Assembly (NCBI GenBank): GCA_016124415.1
Contig: WGNS01000013.1
Location: 1 to 40,373 of the forward strand
DNA: 40,373 nucleotides
Origin: Gammaproteobacteria bacterium
GTDB lineage: Bacteria > Pseudomonadota > Gammaproteobacteria > SZUA-140
Reading direction: 5' to 3'
In this document: one piece after another, positions 20,103 through 30,786 of the stretch
Layout: each line of letters starts with the position of its first letter
Numbering within the stretch: position 1 is the first letter of the stretch
Notes under the pieces: generated by a model
Databases searched by the model: none
Told to the model about the DNA's origin: nothing
Seen by the model: the letters and a program-made list of their open reading frames with translations, nothing else
Translations under genes and position numbers: made by a program

Positions 20103-22115
20103 CTATCCTCCGATCTTCGGCAGGGACGCCAGCTGGCTTGCCAGCGAATTGCTCGTCGCGGTCAATTGACCCACCAGAGTATCGAGCGCGATAAATTGTT
20201 TCTGTAGCCGATCGTGAAGCGCCGTCTGTCGCACCAGCAACTGGTCGCGCTGCGCGTTGATATCGTCGATCGACGAATTGATACTGTTGGTTTTGTCGTT
20301 CAGCATGCCATTGGTATCCAGCATACTGGCCATCAATGCATCAAGCTGTACCCCGATGCCTCTGGTCAGTGTGATGGAGCCTCTTGAACCGGTAGCGGAA
20401 CCTGTCACCTTGATCTTGAGTCCCAGCGCACCGGCGTCGCCGGTCAATTCCTGACCGGATCCCGTCCCCGCCGCCGACCCGATCGATCCGACAATGTCGG
20501 TCCCGTCCGTCGCAACCGGACTTGAGCCGAACAGATCGGTTTGACCCGTGCCTCCGGTCACCGAGACTGCCGAGGACGATCCGTAGCGATTCGAGGTCAG
20601 CGTCAGGACACCCGCGTTCTCGGATACGGTAACGGACAAGCCCGCATTTGAATAAGTCTGAATGCCGTTGATCGCCGCTTGAATTTCCGCCGCGAGCGTG
20701 GCGGCCGTGTAGGTGCCGGGCGTCAGGGTAATTCCACCGGCCACGCCGCCAAGAGAAATATCCAAGGTGTCGTTGACCCCGGACGTGATCGTAAGCGCCG
20801 CCGCCGCCGATCCGACAAAGGTCCCTTGAGTCGCGAGCGAAGTGACGTCAACCGCGTAGTTGCCGACTGGCGTATCCGAAAGCGACTCGACATAACTCAC
20901 CTGCGAGTCCGTGGCGTTGCCTTGATCGCCGAACAAATTCGCGACGTCTTTGGGATTGTTCTGCAACGCCGCGTCCAGCTTGGCGCTATCGATCGTCATG
21001 GTGCCGTCGCTGCTGCTGCGCGTGATGCCGACGTCGGCCAGGATGCGATACGGCGCATCGGAAGGCAGGCCGTCGACGGCACTGGCAAGAATGGTGTTCA
21101 GTTGCGACCGGATACTCAGCAAGGTCACGTCCCCTTGCAGCGGTCCACCCACCTTGGTGGCCGGATCGTACGCGGAGAGCTTGTTCATGGTGGAGACCAG
21201 ACCGTTGTAGGCCTTAACGAAGCCGTTGATCGCGCTCTTCGCCGAGGACGTATCCTGACTCACCGTGATCGTAGACGTGCCCGCGCTGTTGAGCGTCACG
21301 TTTAACCCGCTGATCGTGGACGTCAAAGTATTACTGGCGTTGGTAACGGAAACACCGTTGATCGACAGCAATGCGTCCTGCCCCGCGTGGGTCTGAGAAA
21401 GGTTCGTTGCCGAACTGCTGAAATCCAACAGCGACAGGCCGGACGCGTCGGTATTATTGCCGTCGTCGTCGGCGACCGTAATCTCCATACTGGAGGCTTC
21501 GCCGGTTGTGGACGTGATCGCCAAACGGTAATGGGTGCCGTCATTGATGATCGAGGCCGTGACCCCCATGCCGGCGTTGTTGATGGCATCGCGAATACCC
21601 ACCAGGCTGCCGTCGGTGATCGTGATGCTCTGACTGCCCTTATCCGCGTTTTGCGTAAAACTGGTGTAGGTGTCGGTCACCGGATCGTAGGCCGTGGTCC
21701 CGAACTTGAACGTAAGCGTTCCGGTCCCGAGCACATCGGTCTCGCTGGTAAACTGGGCCGCGGTCAGGCTCGAATCCGTCACCAGCGAATGGGCGTCGGC
21801 CAATTGTGTCACGGAAAGGTTATAATTGCCGCTCGCGGCAGTTTCGGTCGTCGTGACGTCGGCAACGGAAGTATTGCTCGATATGGCGCTGCGGCCATCG
21901 AAGTTCAACTGGCCTCTGAGCGCCGACAGGCTGGATTGAAAGTTCGACATCGATCCCTTAAGGGTGCCGACAGCCGAAATCTGGGCTTGCAGCCTGACTT
22001 CTTTCTGATCCAAGCGATTGGCTTTGGGCGTGATTTCCGCTGAGACGAGCTGATTCACGATCCCGGTGATATCGAGACCTGAGCCCAAACCCGTTGAAGT
22101 CGTAATTCCTACCAT
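20103..22115 (-). CDS. fliD: Flagellar filament cap protein FliD
   Basis: GITTSTGLGSGLDITGIVNQLVSAEITPKANRLDQKE...AINGFVKAYNGLVSTMNKLSAYDPATK...C-terminal MLDTNGMLNDKTNSINSSIDDINAQRDQLLVRQTALHDRLQKQFIALDTLVGQL. Confidence 0.95.
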   Translation of the reverse strand: MVGITTSTGLGSGLDITGIVNQLVSAEITPKANRLDQKEVRLQAQISAVGTLKGSMSNFQSSLSALRGQLNFDGRSAISSNTSVADVTTTETAASGNYNLSVTQLADAHSLVTDSSLTAAQFTSETDVLGTGTLTFKFGTTAYDPVTDTYTSFTQNADKGSQSITITDGSLVGIRDAINNAGMGVTASIINDGTHYRLAITSTTGEASSMEITVADDDGNNTDASGLSLLDFSSSATNLSQTHAGQDALLSINGVSVTNASNTLTSTISGLNVTLNSAGTSTITVSQDTSSAKSAINGFVKAYNGLVSTMNKLSAYDPATKVGGPLQGDVTLLSIRSQLNTILASAVDGLPSDAPYRILADVGITRSSSDGTMTIDSAKLDAALQNNPKDVANLFGDQGNATDSQVSYVESLSDTPVGNYAVDVTSLATQGTFVGSAAAALTITSGVNDTLDISLGGVAGGITLTPGTYTAATLAAEIQAAINGIQTYSNAGLSVTVSENAGVLTLTSNRYGSSSAVSVTGGTGQTDLFGSSPVATDGTDIVGSIGSAAGTGSGQELTGDAGALGLKIKVTGSATGSRGSITLTRGIGVQLDALMASMLDTNGMLNDKTNSINSSIDDINAQRDQLLVRQTALHDRLQKQFIALDTLVGQLTATSNSLASQLASLPKIGG

Positions 22116-22213
22116 CTAAAGCCTCAAATCATCTTGGCGTCAGAGCCGTTGCCAATTCCATGTTTGGAAAAAAGCAATTCCCGTGCCTAAAGCCGGGAAC
22201 CACATCAAAACTT

Positions 22214-22246
22214 AAAAAAAAAGAGACCCTGCAAGCAAGGTCTCTT
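22214..22246 (-). terminator. Rho-independent terminator downstream of flaG
   Basis: Minus strand: AAGAGACC-TTGCTTGCA-GGGTCTC followed by TTTTTTTTT. Confidence 0.85.
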
Positions 22247-22277
22247 CTTGTCTTAGCGATCGTAACTGTTACCTGTT

Positions 22278-22658
22278 TCAGGCGCGTGCATCGAGTATGT
22301 GCGGATTATCCGCGTCGTGCATCGCGCGTGCCATGCGAATGAATTCCTCGGAAGGAATTTGACGGATGACGTCACCCGTCGCGCCGTCATGGACTGTGAT
22401 AATGACTTTGTGTAGTTTCTCGTCCACTGAGAACTCAAGCTCGCGGCGAACATTTTGAAATTGTTCGCGGACCTGAGTCATAGCCGCTTGGACGTCTTCC
22501 GAGCGTGTCACACCGTTGACTGGCGCAGTTGCGCTTCCAGCGATCTTCAACTCCCGGACATTAGAGTTGGGGTTGAGCGTCGAGGGATCAGCGGAAAATT
22601 CGGCCCTTCTTCCGTTGCTTATCGAGCTCACCTGAGTAGGTGTATTGATCGATGACAT
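22278..22658 (-). CDS. flaG: FlaG family flagellar protein
   Basis: VREQFQNVRRELEFSVDEKLHKVIITVHDGATGDVIRQIPSEEFIRMARAM. Confidence 0.9.
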   Translation of the reverse strand: MSSINTPTQVSSISNGRRAEFSADPSTLNPNSNVRELKIAGSATAPVNGVTRSEDVQAAMTQVREQFQNVRRELEFSVDEKLHKVIITVHDGATGDVIRQIPSEEFIRMARAMHDADNPHILDARA

Positions 22659-22701
22659 GGCGTCCGCCTCACGCAAATCCTATGGAACTCCTCTAGGCTG
22701 C

Positions 22702-22727
22702 CCTCCGGGGCCGAATGGCCCCGGAGG
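22702..22727 (-). terminator. Hairpin downstream of the flagellin gene
   Basis: CCTCCGGGGCC-GAAT-GGCCCCGGAGG, perfect 11-bp stem; no U-tract. Confidence 0.6.
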
Positions 22728-22745
22728 TGACCGTGCCTCTAGTCC

Positions 22746-24197
22746 TTATCTCAGGAGAGAAAGTGCTAGCTGCGGCAAGGAGTTCGCCTGCTGGACGATG
22801 GAGACACCGGCCTGCTGCAGGATCTGCGCTCTCGTCATCGCCGCCGTTTCGGATGCGAAGTCGGCGTCCTGGATACGCGATCTTGCAGCGGCCAGGTTTT
22901 CCGACGTCACCGACAGATTGGAGATCGTCGATTCCAAACGGTTCTGCAAGGCACCGAATGACGCTCGCTGCGCCACGATATTCGTGATCGCGCTATCGAC
23001 GATACTCAGTGCGGCGTTGGCGTTGGTCAGCGTGGAGACGTCCAGGGTCGACACGGCCTGCAGCGCGGAGGTGTTGGACACGGAGGCGAAGTGGCCACCC
23101 GTCGCCTCGTTGACGCTGAAGGACTTGTCGGAGTTGAACAGCACCTGACCCGTAACCAGGGTACCATTGGCGACGGAATCGGCCGCCAGCGTGGCGGTAC
23201 CGACCGTCACGGCACCGGCGTTGGCGGTGGTTCCATCACGGACGATGATGTCGTTACCGGTGGAGTTCGTCAGCGTGATACCCGTTCCGGCGGAGTTCAG
23301 TTCGGCCGTGACGCCGGTCTTCGACGAGGCGTCGTTGAAGGCCTTGATGGCGGACGACAAACCGGAAGCGCCGGAAGTTGCGGTGACGTTGAACGAAATC
23401 GACTGAGCGGTGGTGTTATCGGAAACGATCGACAGCTGATAGGCTCCAGTGGCGGCCACCGAGAGATCGATCGAGGTCTCGGCGGTTGCGGTGACGCCAG
23501 TGTTGTTCGTCTGGGCGTTCACCTGCTCTGCCACGGCCTTGGCGCTCGAGTTGGTTACCGGGGTAACCGTTGCGGTACCCAGGGAACCGTTGATCGTCAG
23601 GGCCTGAGCGGTCGCGGCGCGCGAGGTTTCGGAACCCGAAGCGGCAGCCGTGGAGGCCGAAGCAGCGGTACCCGTCACACGATAGTTACCGTACTGGTTG
23701 GTACGGAAGTTACCCGTGCTCGCGATGATGGTCTGGCCTTCGTTGGCGCCGACCTGGAAGGCCGCCGTGCCGAAGGTGCCGTCGAGCAGCTTGGTACCGT
23801 TGAATTCGGTGGTCTGGGCGACGCGATCCAACTCGGATACCAGCTGACTGACTTCGGAGTTGAGGGTCAGACGGTCGGAATCGGAGTTCGTGGCATTGGC
23901 GGACTGAACGGCCAGTTCGCGAATACGCTGCAGAATACCGCTGGCGGTGCTCAGCGCGCCTTCGGCGGTCTGAGACAGAGAAACGGCGTCGTTGGCGTTA
24001 CGAATGGACTGATTCAAGCCTCGGACCTGGGAGGACATACGCTCCGCGATACCCAGACCTGCGGCATCGTCCTTGGCGCTGTTGATACGCAGACCGGAGG
24101 ACAGCCGGGTCAGGGCCGTCGACATCTCGTTCTGAGTACGATTCAGATTGCGCTGAGCCGTCAGTGAGGCAATATTGGTATTAATAATCTGAGGCAT
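22746..24197 (-). CDS. fliC: Flagellin
   Basis: MPQIINTNIASLTAQRNLNRTQNEMSTALTRLSSGLRINSAKDDAAGLGIAERMSSQVRGLNQSIRNANDAVSLSQTAEGALST; C-terminal ESTISNLSVTSENLAAARSRIQDADFASETAAMTRAQILQQAGVSIVQQANSLPQLALSLLR. Confidence 0.97.
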   Translation of the reverse strand: MPQIINTNIASLTAQRNLNRTQNEMSTALTRLSSGLRINSAKDDAAGLGIAERMSSQVRGLNQSIRNANDAVSLSQTAEGALSTASGILQRIRELAVQSANATNSDSDRLTLNSEVSQLVSELDRVAQTTEFNGTKLLDGTFGTAAFQVGANEGQTIIASTGNFRTNQYGNYRVTGTAASASTAAASGSETSRAATAQALTINGSLGTATVTPVTNSSAKAVAEQVNAQTNNTGVTATAETSIDLSVAATGAYQLSIVSDNTTAQSISFNVTATSGASGLSSAIKAFNDASSKTGVTAELNSAGTGITLTNSTGNDIIVRDGTTANAGAVTVGTATLAADSVANGTLVTGQVLFNSDKSFSVNEATGGHFASVSNTSALQAVSTLDVSTLTNANAALSIVDSAITNIVAQRASFGALQNRLESTISNLSVTSENLAAARSRIQDADFASETAAMTRAQILQQAGVSIVQQANSLPQLALSLLR

Positions 24198-24305
24198 GAT
24201 CGATTCTCCTGCAAACACCGAACCTAGTTATATCGGTTAGGCTTCGGTGTGTTCATTCTCAGCGGATATACTCCAAGACAGGAATATTCACCGCTCCCGA
24301 ATGCC

Positions 24306-24333
24306 TTATCGGTCAATCCGTCTCACGCCTTTA
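24306..24333 (-). promoter_or_regulatory. Candidate sigma-28 (FliA) promoter for flagellin
   Basis: Minus strand TAAA-N16-ACCGATAA, close to the TAAA-N15-GCCGATAA consensus, upstream of the flagellin start. Confidence 0.5.
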
Positions 24334-24350
24334 GGCCTAAATCAGGATTG

Positions 24351-24368
24351 GGGCCTGTTAACACTAAT
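24351..24368. repeat. 18-bp motif GGGCCTGTTAACACTAAT shared with 40162-40179
   Basis: 17 of 18 identical to GGGCCTGTTAACATTAAT at the end of the window. Confidence 0.6.
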
Positions 24369-24409
24369 ACCACCGAGGAGGAGATCATATCTTCGGCCCA
24401 GCCGGGCGC

Positions 24410-25792
24410 TTATATCACCTTGGAGAAACGCTGGCCGCCGTGCCCCTTGAGATAGCGGTCGAACACCATACAGACATTACGAATCAGCAGACGGCCCCGG
24501 GATTGCACCACGACACCCTGCGCGTCCATTTCGATCAGGCCGTCGGCCTGCATCTTTTCAAGCTCCTTGAGCTCGGGAGCGAAATAGGCGGCGAAGCTCT
24601 GAGCGCCGGGAATACGGACTTCGTCGAACCGCAGCGAAAAATGACAGATCAACTCGGTCATGACGGCCCTGCGCACGATGTCGTCATCGTTCAGGGCGAT
24701 TCCGCGCCACACCGGCAACCTACCCTCTTCAAGGGCCGCATAATACGGATCGGTCGCCTTCAGGTTCTGACTATAGGTATTGCCGACCTTACCGATCGAG
24801 GTAACACCGAGTCCGATAAGATCGCAATCGGCATGCGTGGCATAACCCTGGAAATTTCTATAGAGGCTGCGTTCCCGCTGCGCGATCGCTAGTTCGTCGT
24901 CGCGCTTGGCGAAATGATCCATGCCGATGTAAACGTAGCCTGCGGAAGTCAGGCGCTCGATCGTGGCTTGCAGGATATCGAGTTTCTCGGCCGCCGACGG
25001 CAGGTCCTCGGCGTTGATACGACGCTGAGGTTTGAACATCTCCGGAAGATGGGCGTAATTGAACACCGACAGGCGATCCGGGCTGACCGCGATCACCTTT
25101 TCCAGGGTCGCCATGAAGCGATCCACGGTCTGGAACGGCAGACCGTAGATCAAATCCAGGCTGATGGACTTGAATCCCACGCGGCGGGCCTCATCCAGGG
25201 CCGTGAAGGTCTGACCTTCGCTTTGAATCCTGTTGACCGCCTTTTGGACCTTGGGGTCGAAATCCTGGACACCCATGCTCATGCGGTTGAAACCGAGTTC
25301 CCTGAGCAAGGCGATTGTGTCGCTACGGACTTCGCGGGGATCGATTTCGATCGAATACTCGCCCTCGTCGTCGTCGCAAAGCGTGAAATGTTGACGTGTA
25401 TGCGCCATCAAAGCGCGCATCTGACCGTGATCGATAAAGGTCGGCGTGCCGCCGCCCCAATGAAGCTGCTCAACCCTCCGGCTGCGGTCGAACAACTCCG
25501 CCTGCATGGCGATCTCGCGATGCAGGTAATCGAGATAAGGCACGGTGAGCGCCCGGTTCTTGGTCGCGATCTTGTTGCAGCCGCAGTAGAAACAGACGGT
25601 GTCGCAGAACGGGATATGGAAATAGAGCGACAGCGGACGACCGCTCGCATTGCTCGCCTTGGCGGCCTCGATGTAGGCCGCTTCGTCAAACCCTTCATGG
25701 AACTGAACCGCCGTAGGATAGGAAGTGTAGCGGGGACCGCTCTTGTCGTAGCGGTTAATCAGTTCAAGATCAAATTCCAGCGTCTGTTCCAT
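24410..25792 (-). CDS. hemN: Oxygen-independent coproporphyrinogen III oxidase
   Basis: NRYDKSGPRYTSYPTAVQFHEGF...LYFHIPFCDTVCFYCGCNKIATKN...LHWGGGTPTFI...EIDPREVRSDTIALLRELGFNRMSMGVQDFDPKVQKAVNR. Confidence 0.96.
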   Translation of the reverse strand: MEQTLEFDLELINRYDKSGPRYTSYPTAVQFHEGFDEAAYIEAAKASNASGRPLSLYFHIPFCDTVCFYCGCNKIATKNRALTVPYLDYLHREIAMQAELFDRSRRVEQLHWGGGTPTFIDHGQMRALMAHTRQHFTLCDDDEGEYSIEIDPREVRSDTIALLRELGFNRMSMGVQDFDPKVQKAVNRIQSEGQTFTALDEARRVGFKSISLDLIYGLPFQTVDRFMATLEKVIAVSPDRLSVFNYAHLPEMFKPQRRINAEDLPSAAEKLDILQATIERLTSAGYVYIGMDHFAKRDDELAIAQRERSLYRNFQGYATHADCDLIGLGVTSIGKVGNTYSQNLKATDPYYAALEEGRLPVWRGIALNDDDIVRRAVMTELICHFSLRFDEVRIPGAQSFAAYFAPELKELEKMQADGLIEMDAQGVVVQSRGRLLIRNVCMVFDRYLKGHGGQRFSKVI

Positions 25793-25812
25793 CTTATTGC
25801 CTCCGATCCCGT

Positions 25813-27363
25813 TTACTCTGACGGGATGTTTGCCTCGCCCCGCTTCTCGGGACGCATGTGCGGAAATAGCAGCACGTCGCGAATCGACGGCGAATCCGTC
25901 AGCAGCATGACGAGCCTGTCGATCCCGATACCCTCGCCGGCGGTCGGCGGTAGCCCGTACTCAAGGGCGCGGATGTAGTCCGCGTCAAACTCCATGGCCT
26001 CCTCATCGCCACGCGCCTTGGCCTCTAGCTGGGCACGCATACGCTCTGCCTGGTCCTCGGGATCGTTGAGCTCGGTAAAGCCGTTGGCGATCTCACGTCC
26101 ACCGATGAACAATTCGAAACGGTCGGTCACCGACGGATCGTCGTCGTTGCGTCGCGCCAAAGGCGATACTTCCGTCGGATAGGCCGTGATGAACGTCGGC
26201 GCCATGAGACGATGTTCGACGGTCTTTTCGAATATTTCAACCAGGATTTTACCCGGACCGCAACCATCGGGCAGCGGCACGTCGAGTTTCTTCGCGGTCG
26301 CACGCAATGCGGACTCGTCGGCGATGTCCGCATCGCTGAGCTCCGGATTGAAATGCAGCACCGATTCGCGCAAGGTGTGGCGCTGAAACGGCCGCGAGAA
26401 ATCGTATCTTTCACCTTGGTAGACCACGGTATGCGTGCCCAGGACCGTCTGCGTCAGCTGCCGCATCATGTCCTCCGTGAGGTCCATGAGGTCATGATAG
26501 TCGCTGTAGGCCTGGTAGAACTCCAGCATCGTAAATTCCGGATTGTGCCGGGTGGAAAGACCCTCGTTTCGGAAATTACGATTGATCTCGAAAACCTTCT
26601 CGAAGCCGCCGACGACCAGCCGCTTGAGATAGAGCTCCGGTGCGATCCGCAGGTAAAGCGGGATATCCAACGCATGGTGGTGGGTCACGAAAGGCTTGGC
26701 TGCGGCGCCGCCCGGCATGACCTGCATCATCGGAGTCTCGACCTCCATGAAGCGGCGCTCCACGAGATAGCGGCGAATAAAGTCGATCGTGGCCGCACGG
26801 ACTCGGAAAGTCTCCCGCGTGGCTTCGTTCATCATCAGATCCAGGTAGCGCTGACGATAACGCGCCTCCTGGTCGACGAGGCCGTGGAACTTCTCGGGGA
26901 GAGGACGCAGGGACTTCGTCAACAAACGGATCTCGCTGACGCGCACCGAGAGTTCTCCGGTTCGGGTACGGAACAGAACGCCGACCACGCCGACGATATC
27001 GCCGATGTCCCATTTCTTGAAATCCGAATAGACATCGGTGCTCACGACGTCACGCTGGACGTAGATCTGCATGCGCCCGGTCATGTCCTGAATATGCGCG
27101 AAGCTCGCCTTGCCCATGACCCGCCGGGTCATCAGCCGTCCGGCGAGCCGGACGTGGATCTGCTCTGCTTCAAGGGCTGCCTCGCCGTGGTCGGCGTAAT
27201 CGGCCGCCAAATCCGCGGCAAGCCGGTCGCGGCGAAAATCGCTCGGATAAGCGATCCCGGTCTCCCTCAACGCCGAAAGTTTCTCCCGCCTTAATTCGAC
27301 CTGTTCGTTATGTTCGCGTTCCGGCGCCTTCTCGACGGGCACCGTATTCGTCGTTTCACTCAT
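25813..27363 (-). CDS. lysS: Lysyl-tRNA synthetase, class II
   Basis: [34 protein letters not shown]...[19 protein letters not shown]...[26 protein letters not shown]...[38 protein letters not shown]. Confidence 0.97.
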   Translation of the reverse strand: MSETTNTVPVEKAPEREHNEQVELRREKLSALRETGIAYPSDFRRDRLAADLAADYADHGEAALEAEQIHVRLAGRLMTRRVMGKASFAHIQDMTGRMQIYVQRDVVSTDVYSDFKKWDIGDIVGVVGVLFRTRTGELSVRVSEIRLLTKSLRPLPEKFHGLVDQEARYRQRYLDLMMNEATRETFRVRAATIDFIRRYLVERRFMEVETPMMQVMPGGAAAKPFVTHHHALDIPLYLRIAPELYLKRLVVGGFEKVFEINRNFRNEGLSTRHNPEFTMLEFYQAYSDYHDLMDLTEDMMRQLTQTVLGTHTVVYQGERYDFSRPFQRHTLRESVLHFNPELSDADIADESALRATAKKLDVPLPDGCGPGKILVEIFEKTVEHRLMAPTFITAYPTEVSPLARRNDDDPSVTDRFELFIGGREIANGFTELNDPEDQAERMRAQLEAKARGDEEAMEFDADYIRALEYGLPPTAGEGIGIDRLVMLLTDSPSIRDVLLFPHMRPEKRGEANIPSE

Positions 27364-27371
27364 CTTGAATC

Positions 27372-28470
27372 CTATAATCCGCTCTTGAGGCTAGCCTCGA
27401 TAAAATCGTCCAGATCACCGTCGAGTACGGCCTGGGTGTTTCCGGTCTCGACCCCCGTACGGAGGTCCTTGATGCGCGATTGATCGAGCACGTAGGAGCG
27501 GATCTGGCTGCCCCAGCCGATATCGCTCTTCGAATCCTCGATGGCCTGCTGCGCGCCTTGCCGCTTTTGCATCTCCAGCTCATAGAGCTTGGCCTTAAGC
27601 TGTTTCATGGCCGTGGCGCGATTCTTGTGCTGGGAACGATCGTTCTGACACTGAACGACGATGCCCGTAGGTTCGTGCGTGATACGAATGGCCGACTCGG
27701 TCCTATTGACGTGCTGTCCGCCGGCGCCACTGGCGCGATAGGTGTCGATGCGCAAATCCGCGGGATTGATCTCGATATCGATATCGTCGTCGATCTCGGG
27801 CGAGACGAAGACAGCGGCGAACGAGGTATGCCTGCGGTTTCCGGAATCGAACGGGGATTTACGCACGAGACGGTGCACGCCGGTCTCGGTGCGCAACCAG
27901 CCATAGGCATAGTCCCCGCGGAAATTGATCGTGGTGCTCTTGATGCCAGCCACTTCACCCGGCGAACACTCAATGACCTCCGTATCGAATCCCCGCCGCT
28001 CGCCCCAACGCAGATACATGCGCATGAGCATTTCGGCCCAATCCTGCGCCTCGGTGCCGCCGGAGCCTGCCTGAATATCCAGGAAGGCGTCGTTGGGATC
28101 CATCTCTCCGGAGAACATGCGCCGGAACTCGAGGGACGACAGTTCCTTTTCCAGGCTGTCTATGTCCGAGCAGACCTCGTCGACCGTGGCCTGATCATTC
28201 TCCTCGGCAGCGAGTTCCAACAACTCCCGCCCCTCGGACAGACCGTCGCCCAGTCGGGTCATCGTATCCACAAGCGTTTGCAGCGATGCGCGCTCTTTGC
28301 CCAGTTCCTGGGCCCGCTCGGGCTGCGACCAGATGTCGCCGTCCTCGAGCTCCCGCTCGATCTCGATCAGGCGTTCACGACGATTTTCGTAGTCAAAGAT
28401 ACCCCCTGAGGGTCTTGCTACGATCCTCCATGTCTTTGATTCGGTTAAGGTGGGGCGCGATCTCTATCAT
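27372..28470 (-). CDS. prfB: Peptide chain release factor 2, expressed via programmed +1 frameshift
   Basis: Zero frame [25 protein letters not shown] then TGA (28395-28393); the +1 frame continues [22 protein letters not shown]...[11 protein letters not shown]-terminal part has [21 protein letters not shown] and [19 protein letters not shown] (GGQ motif). Confidence 0.96.
28393..28407 (-). promoter_or_regulatory. prfB programmed frameshift signal
   Basis: Minus strand AGGGGGTATCTTTGA followed by C: internal SD-like AGGGGG, CTT slip codon, in-frame TGA-C. Confidence 0.95.
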
Positions 28471-28535
28471 TACTTTAAGGGTTCCGAGCTAAAAGCGGGT
28501 ATTTTACACAACTCGCCCCGGATTGTAATGATAAG

Positions 28536-28552
28536 CCGGCCCCTTGGGCCGG
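28536..28552 (-). terminator. Hairpin downstream of glmM
   Basis: CCGGCCC-CTT-GGGCCGG, perfect 7-bp stem. Confidence 0.45.
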
Positions 28553-28555
28553 GAC

Positions 28556-29908
28556 TCAGGCCACGGTTTGTTGCCCGGAGATGACCTCGGCGATCCCTGC
28601 CGCGAGACGCTTCACAAGCTGGGCGTCGCTGCCCTCGACCATGACCCGGATCAGGGGCTCCGTGCCCGATTCTCGGAGCAGAACCCGCCCTTCCGAACCC
28701 AGCGCGGATTCCGCCGCCTTGAGGGCCTCGGTGACCGCATCCGACTTGCGGAAATCGAAACCGTTGTTCAAAGGCACATTGATCATGCGCTGCGGGAATT
28801 TACTCATACCCTGACGAAGTTCGTGCAGGGTGCAACCGCTTTGAATCAGCGTCGCCAAGACCTGCAAGGCGGAGACGATACCGTCACCCGTGGTGGTCCG
28901 ATCGAGACAGATGATGTGCCCCGACGATTCGCCGCCGAGCAGCCATCCCTTCTCCTTGAGCCGCTCCATGATGTAGCGGTCGCCCACCGCGACGCGTTCG
29001 AAATCGATACCCAAGCCTTTAAACGCCAGCTCGAGACCGAAATTCGTCATCAACGTGCCGACGACGCCGCCGCCGAGATGGCCCTGCTGGAATCGGGAAC
29101 GGGCGACGATGAACAACAACTCGTCGCCGTCCACGACCTCGCCCTTGTTGTCCACCATGATCACGCGATCACCGTCTCCGTCCAACGCGACGCCGAGATC
29201 CGCATGATGCTCCAGCACCGTCTTCTGCAAGGCCTGGGTCGCGGTTGCGCCGCAGTCCTTATTGATATTGAGTCCGTTGGGCTGCACGCCGATTTTGATC
29301 ACGTCCGCGCCGAGTTCGGTAAACACGTCCGGCGCGACATGGTAAGTGGCGCCGTTCGCGCAATCGACGACGATCTTAAGCCCCCGCAGCGTCAGCGTGG
29401 ACGGAATCGTGCTCTTACAAAATTCGATGTACCGACCGGCCGCGTCGACCACACGCTCCGCCTTGCCCAGCGCGGCGGAGTCCACGGTGACCATCGGTTC
29501 GTCCAGTTCCGCCTCGATTGCCTCTTCCAGTGCGTCGGGCAACTTGCAACCGTCGGCCGAAAAGAATTTGATGCCGTTGTCGTAGTAGGGATTGTGCGAG
29601 GCGCTGATGACGATTCCGGCCTGGGCCCGCAAGGTACGGGTCAGATAGGCGATCGCCGGCGTCGGCATCGGCCCCAGCAATAGGATGTCAACGCCCGCGG
29701 CGGACAAACCGGCCTGCAAGGCCGACTCAAACATATAACCTGAAATCCGGGTATCCTTACCGATCAGGACCTTGCGCCCGCCCGGCGCCTTTTCGCCGGC
29801 CAGCACGCGGCCGACGGCCCAACCGAGCTTCAATACGAACTCGGCGGCTATCGGCGCTTCGCCGACCCGTCCGCGAATACCGTCGGTCCCGAAATACCGT
29901 CTACCCAT
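28556..29908 (-). CDS. glmM: Phosphoglucosamine mutase
   Basis: [31 protein letters not shown]...[19 protein letters not shown]...[23 protein letters not shown]...[26 protein letters not shown]. Confidence 0.96.
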   Translation of the reverse strand: MGRRYFGTDGIRGRVGEAPIAAEFVLKLGWAVGRVLAGEKAPGGRKVLIGKDTRISGYMFESALQAGLSAAGVDILLLGPMPTPAIAYLTRTLRAQAGIVISASHNPYYDNGIKFFSADGCKLPDALEEAIEAELDEPMVTVDSAALGKAERVVDAAGRYIEFCKSTIPSTLTLRGLKIVVDCANGATYHVAPDVFTELGADVIKIGVQPNGLNINKDCGATATQALQKTVLEHHADLGVALDGDGDRVIMVDNKGEVVDGDELLFIVARSRFQQGHLGGGVVGTLMTNFGLELAFKGLGIDFERVAVGDRYIMERLKEKGWLLGGESSGHIICLDRTTTGDGIVSALQVLATLIQSGCTLHELRQGMSKFPQRMINVPLNNGFDFRKSDAVTEALKAAESALGSEGRVLLRESGTEPLIRVMVEGSDAQLVKRLAAGIAEVISGQQTVA

Positions 29909-30746
29909 GGTCACTCATCTCCTTTTCAAAAATCGCCTGACAAATGCGTATGGCATCAACCGTCGCCCCGACATCATGAGCGCGGATCAAAGCGGCGCCG
30001 CGACTCGCTGCGAGCGTGGCCAAGGCGATGCTGCCGTAAAGCCTGTCGCCCACGTCGTGCCCCAATATCTTTCCGATCATCGTCTTGCGCGACACGCCGA
30101 CAAGCACGGGGAACCCCAACTCGACAAACCTCGGCAGGTCCCTGAAGAGCTGAAGATTATGGTCCAGGTCCTTACCGAACCCAAACCCCGGATCGATCAG
30201 TATGCGCGCCTCATCAATCCCTGACGCGAGACAAGCCTGAACCCTGCTCCGCAGAAAATCGATCACCTCGGTCGTGACATCGGCATAATGTACATCCTTC
30301 TGCATGCTGCGAGGCTCACCGCGCATATGCATGAGACAGACCGGTACATGACTTGCAACGGCGACTTCAAGCGCGCCCGGCTCCCTGAGCGCCCGTACGT
30401 CGTTGATCAAGCCGGCTCCGGCTACAACCGCGGCTTTCATGACTTCGGCCTTGCTGGTATCGATCGACAAGGGGATATCGAGGTCGTGATGCAAGGCCTC
30501 GATGACCGGAATGACCCGATCCAATTCTTCCGCTACGGAAACGGGCCGAGCGCCCGGACGAGTGGATTCTCCACCGATGTCGATAATGGCGGCGCCCTCG
30601 GCCGCCATCCGACCGGCCTGCCTGCGTGCCGCGTCCAGGCTAAAAAAAACACCCCCGTCCGAAAAGGAATCAGGGGTGACATTTAGGACGCCCATGACCC
30701 GGGGGATATTCAGGTCAAGCGGCTTTCCCGCGCAATCGAGCTTCAT
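29901..30746 (-). CDS. folP: Dihydropteroate synthase
   Basis: [20 protein letters not shown]...[29 protein letters not shown]...[10 protein letters not shown]...[18 protein letters not shown]...[11 protein letters not shown]. Confidence 0.96.
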   Translation of the reverse strand: MKLDCAGKPLDLNIPRVMGVLNVTPDSFSDGGVFFSLDAARRQAGRMAAEGAAIIDIGGESTRPGARPVSVAEELDRVIPVIEALHHDLDIPLSIDTSKAEVMKAAVVAGAGLINDVRALREPGALEVAVASHVPVCLMHMRGEPRSMQKDVHYADVTTEVIDFLRSRVQACLASGIDEARILIDPGFGFGKDLDHNLQLFRDLPRFVELGFPVLVGVSRKTMIGKILGHDVGDRLYGSIALATLAASRGAALIRAHDVGATVDAIRICQAIFEKEMSDHG

Positions 30747-30786
30747 TTTGTCAGATGATTAAAATCCTTCCCGGGGATGCGGATCA

